This document shows, piece after piece, positions 57,301 to 63,300 of a stretch of 64,000 bases of DNA. Source of the stretch: Balanoglossus misakiensis (taxonomy: Eukaryota; Hemichordata); assembly GCA_040954595.2 (NCBI GenBank), contig CM082576.2, positions 13,764,001-13,828,000 on the forward strand, in the 5' to 3' direction. The first letter of the stretch is position 1. Each line of letters begins with the position of its first letter. A program made the position numbers and the translations under genes. The notes under the pieces were generated by a model. It was not told the DNA's origin. It ran no database searches and was given only the letters and a program-made list of their open reading frames with translations.

Positions 57301-60300
57301 CATCCAGGACATCCTGCGGAGGTTGGAGCAGAATGCGGTCGAGCACAAGCGCTATCGCGAGTTCGTCACCGAAGCCGAGAAGTGGTTGGACGCCGCCGAA
57401 CAGAAGTTGGACGCCAGCAAGGACACGACCGGCGACAAGAACGTTCTGGAGAACAGGCTGGCTACCATGAAGGTGAGTTCCCGTGCGAACATTGCAGAGC
57501 TGCCAACACCTCCACAAAATAGTTCGGTCCACTCAACCTGTCAGTCTGGTTGAAAGGTCCGTCATCTGTCAGAAAATTTAAAAAAAATGCTCAAAGGTAG
57601 CAAATTCTGTATTGAATTTTCTTGAATAAATCTGCCGTCATCGTAAAATATTTCAATGTTGTCAGAAGTTAAAGGGTACAGACTGCTTATCAAGGAATTT
57701 CAAAAAATAGTAAGGTAACTACAGAAAAAATGTGATATCTTTACACGCAGACAGTCTGTGACTGGTTTACCTTTGAACTCCAGCTATCGATTACTGCCAG
57801 ACCATGGCATAATCACTTTGTTTGTTTTGATACCTGGATTACAGCCAAAATCAACAAATGTTGACATCTATAAGGCTGTGGATGGACCTGAAGCACACTA
57901 AAGGCATGGCCTTTAAATCCCTGCTTCTCACATTTTAGCTCTTGTTTACATTGGTTGTATTTGGTATTAGTCCTTGTTTTCCACAAATATTTATGATTTA
58001 CTGAAACTTGTCAAGTGAAGTGAATTCTTGTCAGACAAAGATGACGTAAAACACAGGGCTGAAAATAAACTGAATGATGAAGTTTAATTCCACTTTTACT
58101 GGTGCTTTCACCTGCTATCTCTAGTCTAACCACAAATCATAATTCAAAGAGCAGTGATATTTTAAGATGGATGATTCATTTCAACGAAATTAAAAAAATA
58201 AATAAATAAAAAACATACACTGACCATGTCAACTTTACATTGACTTGTATGCAATAATTCAGAGCAACGTCATTCATTTAGAATGCAGTCTGAACAACTT
58301 AATATTAATATAAACTATTGTATTTATGAGTATTTTCATTGTTTAGCTCACTTTATTCTTTGATTTGATTTATATATCAAATAGTTACACTGAATAATAT
58401 ACTGCTGTGTACAGGTGTAGCCGTAAACTTTGACCTCAAAGAATATTTTGTTGTATGTAACGAAAGGCTGGTTGCCTCTGCAAATTGCTGGAAGATACAC
58501 TGTTCATTTTGCCCGCATGCAGTGGCATATGATTTGAGAAATTCATGAGGACAATATAAATCATAGGGAAAGTCTTTATAATCTGAATCATTATCATACA
58601 AGAAATCTTAAACTTCTCATCAGAATCTTTTTTAAAAAGTGATTTGTTGAGTAGCAGGAGTGAACTAATGAGAATGTCCAATGTTTTGCAGGATTTGATG
58701 GCCAGCAGACAGGTCGGTCAAGCACGACTAGAGAACGCCATCAGCCAGGGAGAGAAGGTCATTCCGCACACGGCCGAAGGCACCAGAGGGAGAGGACTCA
58801 TCAAGGAAGAGATGGAAAGCCTGAGGAAGGAATGGGAAGGTCTGTCTTCCCAGATCAGCCACGTCAAAGACGACTTGGAGAAGTGCATCCAACAGTGGGA
58901 TAGCTACGAACACAGCTACGAGCAGAGCGTAAGATGGTTGAAGGACACGGAGGAGTCGCTCAAGAGTGCCTCGGAACTTCAGCCTCATCTTAATGACAAG
59001 AAGAGTCAATTAGAAACCTATAAGGTAATGTGTGTTTTCTGTGAAAAGAATACCTCGTACAGGCACTGTGTAGTAACGTAGCCTGTAGAGTTCCTGGATT
59101 CACTTTGAAATCATCTTTCACAGTTGGTATTGCTTGATCACAATCTCCACATCCTGAACTTTCAAGTATAAAGTTATTGCGATTGATTCATAATTTTTCA
59201 GAAATACTATGACTGCTGCCATTATCGTGTAAATCCTGTAAAAATTAAAATAACGGTACAATATTCATTAGACATTCATCTAGTGCCTGTTATCCATGTC
59301 AGACCTTGCAGTGGTCTTTGGAAAGAACATTAGTCCAATCCAGTGTGCGAATTTGTTAATGTATGACAAAACAGTGAGAAACTGTAGCCCCATAGTCTTG
59401 ACCATTGTGGGTTTTTTGGTTACAGTCACTCCAGTCAGACATCTCAAATCACCAAGATGACATCAAGAAACTAGTAGAGAATGCCGAAGAAATCCTAGCC
59501 TGTAATCCAGATGATGCCAGCATTAGCAGTCAGGCCGATCAGATTGAAAGCAGATATCAGAACGCTGTATCTGTTGCCAAGGTAACTAGAAGCCATGGCG
59601 ATCTGCTCCCTGCTCCATGCAGAAATTGACTTCAGACACTTCTTAACGTGCTGCAGTTGTCGTTATTTAAGAAACCTTGTCAAAGTAGATTGTGAGAAAT
59701 TAAATAAATTCAATTATTTCTCTCTATCACACACACATGTACATGTATACTGTCCAAATTTGCCATTTTAAATGCTAGACTTTCAATGTATTATTATGTT
59801 CAGAGAATTAATAGATTCCTCTCAATTATATTTTCATTTAGGATGCAGTCAAGAGACTTGACAAGAGTGTATCTGACCATCAAAGATTCACCGATTCTGT
59901 CCAAGACTGCAGTGATTGGCTGACTGACATGAAACAAAAACTGGCTGGCTCTCTGGATGCCTCAGGGGACAGAGACTCAAACCAAGACAAACTACACAAG
60001 ATACAGGTCGGTTGAGTTTCAAGTTCAAAGTGCTATACTGTCTTTCATTTTGTTTCTTTTTTTGGGGGGCGGGGGGGGGGGGGGGGGGGTTAGTGGACAT
60101 GATGTTGCTATGGCACTGTCAACAGAGACTTCATATACAGTGCAATATAATAAAAGTACAATCTAATAAAATGCTATACACTACATTCAAATCAGTACAG
60201 TACAATAGAATACAATTTACAATTCACCCAGTCAGTAGAATACAATATAGTTAAAGTACAATATAATACACTATGCAAAATGATACAGTATGATACATTG

Positions 60301-63300
60301 CATTTCTCCCAAAGAAAACCAAGAGGACTATCATGTATCTGGCAAAACAGTATGTTTGAATACAACAGATTTGATATTTTAAATTCTGTATATATTGTCT
60401 GAATGTACCATGAAATAATACACAAGAAAAATGACTAACCACAATTTATTCTGACAGGAATTAATGTCCAGAACTGCCGAAGGAGAATCCAAACTGCACA
60501 CCACCTGCGAACAGGCGGAGAAAGTCATTCCTCTGACATCGCCTGGAGGCAGACAAGCCATCAAGCAGCAGACGCACGTCCTGAAACAGGACTTTGACAA
60601 CCTGACGGCCCAGATGAAGGAGGCAACGGCCATGCTGGACACGAGCCTTCAACAGTGGGGCAGCTACGAGGACAGTTACGAGGAGCTGTCCAGGTGGCTG
60701 CAGGAGATGGATGAAAACCTGCAAGGTGCCTCCAACTTGAAGCCCAGTCTGGACACCAAGAAAACGCACCACGAAAGAATCCGGGTAGGAATTTCAGTTG
60801 AAATGCATGATTGATACTTTCCATGGCACCGAGAAACTGAACTGTCCAAATAGTAGAAGTATTGATTCATTCAAGTCTTACATTCGGGTTCACAGATTTA
60901 AATTATGTGAACCAGTCTAAATGTGAAACTGTAAATGTATTACTGGATATAACGTCACTTTGTTCTGTAAAGAATCTACACACCAAAACACTATATAATG
61001 CAAATATTCAGTTTTGCTCTTTACACATACTTTCACCATATGCTTGAACCAAGGCACTGATCTATGTATAATTCGAAAAAAGCTTCCTGGCTGATATGAC
61101 TCAAACTGCAAATATAGATTTCAGTTGATAATGGTTTCTACAGCAGATGATTTCAAATAACCTTCACGTAGTATATGATAGTTGCTTGCGAAGTAAATTT
61201 CAAAATGCATGTCATTGCTTTGCCTTGGCTGTGTGTTTGCATTGCTGCGCAGCATCATGCAAGCTGATGCGTCAATCTTTTCCTTGTGCAGGCTGTGCAT
61301 GATGAGGTCATTGCTCACCAGAGCGATGTGGATGCGCTGAATGAGAAGGCAGGGCAGATTCTTGACACTAACACAGGGCATGTCAGTGTTGGTGGTGATG
61401 CCACCAGACTCACCACTAAGTACCAGGCATGTCTCATTGAAACTAAGGTAAGCCCGCACAAAATTATTAACAAAAAATAATGTTACAGTTTGGAGAAGAT
61501 GACAATGAGATAATATTTAGTGTCGTCAGCTACCATGGACATAAGAAAGCGTTTATCCTTAGCAAATTTTCTAATGTGACTGAAAAATAACAACATTCTG
61601 TCAGTAGAAATACTCAGAGAGCAATTTGAATCCATTCACTTTTAAGTCAATTTTTGTGACCAGTTTTGTAAATGACATTTAAAAATGAGCTCCTAAAGCA
61701 ACATACCTTGTATTCATAAAGTCTACATGTCTATGTATATAGAACCTGTACTATAAGTTGTAATTTTGTACCAAGTTATTTTGGTCAGATTCAAATACGA
61801 GAAAATTAATTGAACTTAGACCTTGTAGTGTGTAAATGAGAGTTTACGACAGCAAAACAATGGTTGGTGTAAAGAACCAAATACTGGTACATTAATATCA
61901 TTTTCAGGTGCTTCGTTTCGATTTTAAACATTTGTATGTGCAAAGTTTCTGATCAAATTCCCCAAACCTCTCCTTCAGGAATTCCTGAGAAAAGCAGAAA
62001 CTAATGTACTAGAACACCAACAGTACCTTGATGCCGCTCAAGACTTTGTCTTGTGGTTGAATACCAGTAAAACTGCACTCGCTAATTGTACCGAGGTCGC
62101 CGGTGACCAAGAAACCATGGAAACCAATCTTCACAAGCTACAGGTAATATTTAATGCATTGATTTTGTATGAGGAAATTAAAATCAATTTATGGTGCATG
62201 ATTTTTTTAAAACTATACATCTTATGAAAGACAAGGATCCATAAAGCTGAGTATCTGAACTTCTATAATGTTATCTTACGCAAAACTGGAAATTCCATAA
62301 TTTTAAGGCCAAAACCCTTAGTTTTTGGTATTATGTCATTCAAAAGAATTTAGATTCAATAGTGGATTTACCCTTCTGAAAGTTAGCTCAAAAAGTAATA
62401 CCTATTTATTTCATGAAATTGTGCAATGTTATGCATGAAAATTCTACATCTGTCCGAATAAATATAAGCTAATTTGATAACCCTACAGGAACTGATTCCC
62501 ACCAAACACAAAGGCCAGACTCTACTGAACACTGCAGTGAGTCGTGGCGAGCGCATCCTGCCGCACACTGCGCAGCCAGGACAGGACGACATCAAGATAC
62601 AGGTCCAGGCACTGCGACAAGAGTACGAGAGTTTGGTGAAGCAGATGAACGAAGCCAAGCAGAGCCTGGAGCAAAGTTTGTATGACTGGAAGGGTTACGA
62701 CTACACCTATGAACATCTCTCCAAATGGATGAAAGAAACGGCGGAAAACCTGCAGTCAGCCTCAGAATTGAAATCAGGACTGGCAGACAAGAAGTCGCAA
62801 CTTGACAAATTCAAGGTAAATTTTACATAAAGACAGTTCACAGTGACACAGAAATCTACAGGCTTTTTAAAGTTTTTCTGAGAATGTTTCAAAAACAGAT
62901 GCATTTGCGATCAAATGCTTGGGAAAAACTGTCAAAAAATTAATATTGTTAAATTTTCTGGTGTGAAAATTAACTTGTCTCATTGGTGTACATCCAACCA
63001 TACTTTTATACCACATGTAATGATTTCTTATCTGCATACCAAATATTGATGACTCTTCTTTGCATAATAGGGTATACAGCAAGACGTGGTAACTCACGAG
63101 AGTGACCTCGGCAAGGTCACTTCCATGGCGCAGCAGATACTGGACAAGAGCACGAAGAGCGTGGCCGTGGCCGATCATGTGACGCAGCTGTCGAGTCAAT
63201 ACCGAGATTTACTGTCAGCTTCAAAGGTAAAGCAGATGCATGTAGCACACTGGCTGTGAAAGTACAGGGAAATTTGCGAGCACCAAATCCTGTCTAGGTT

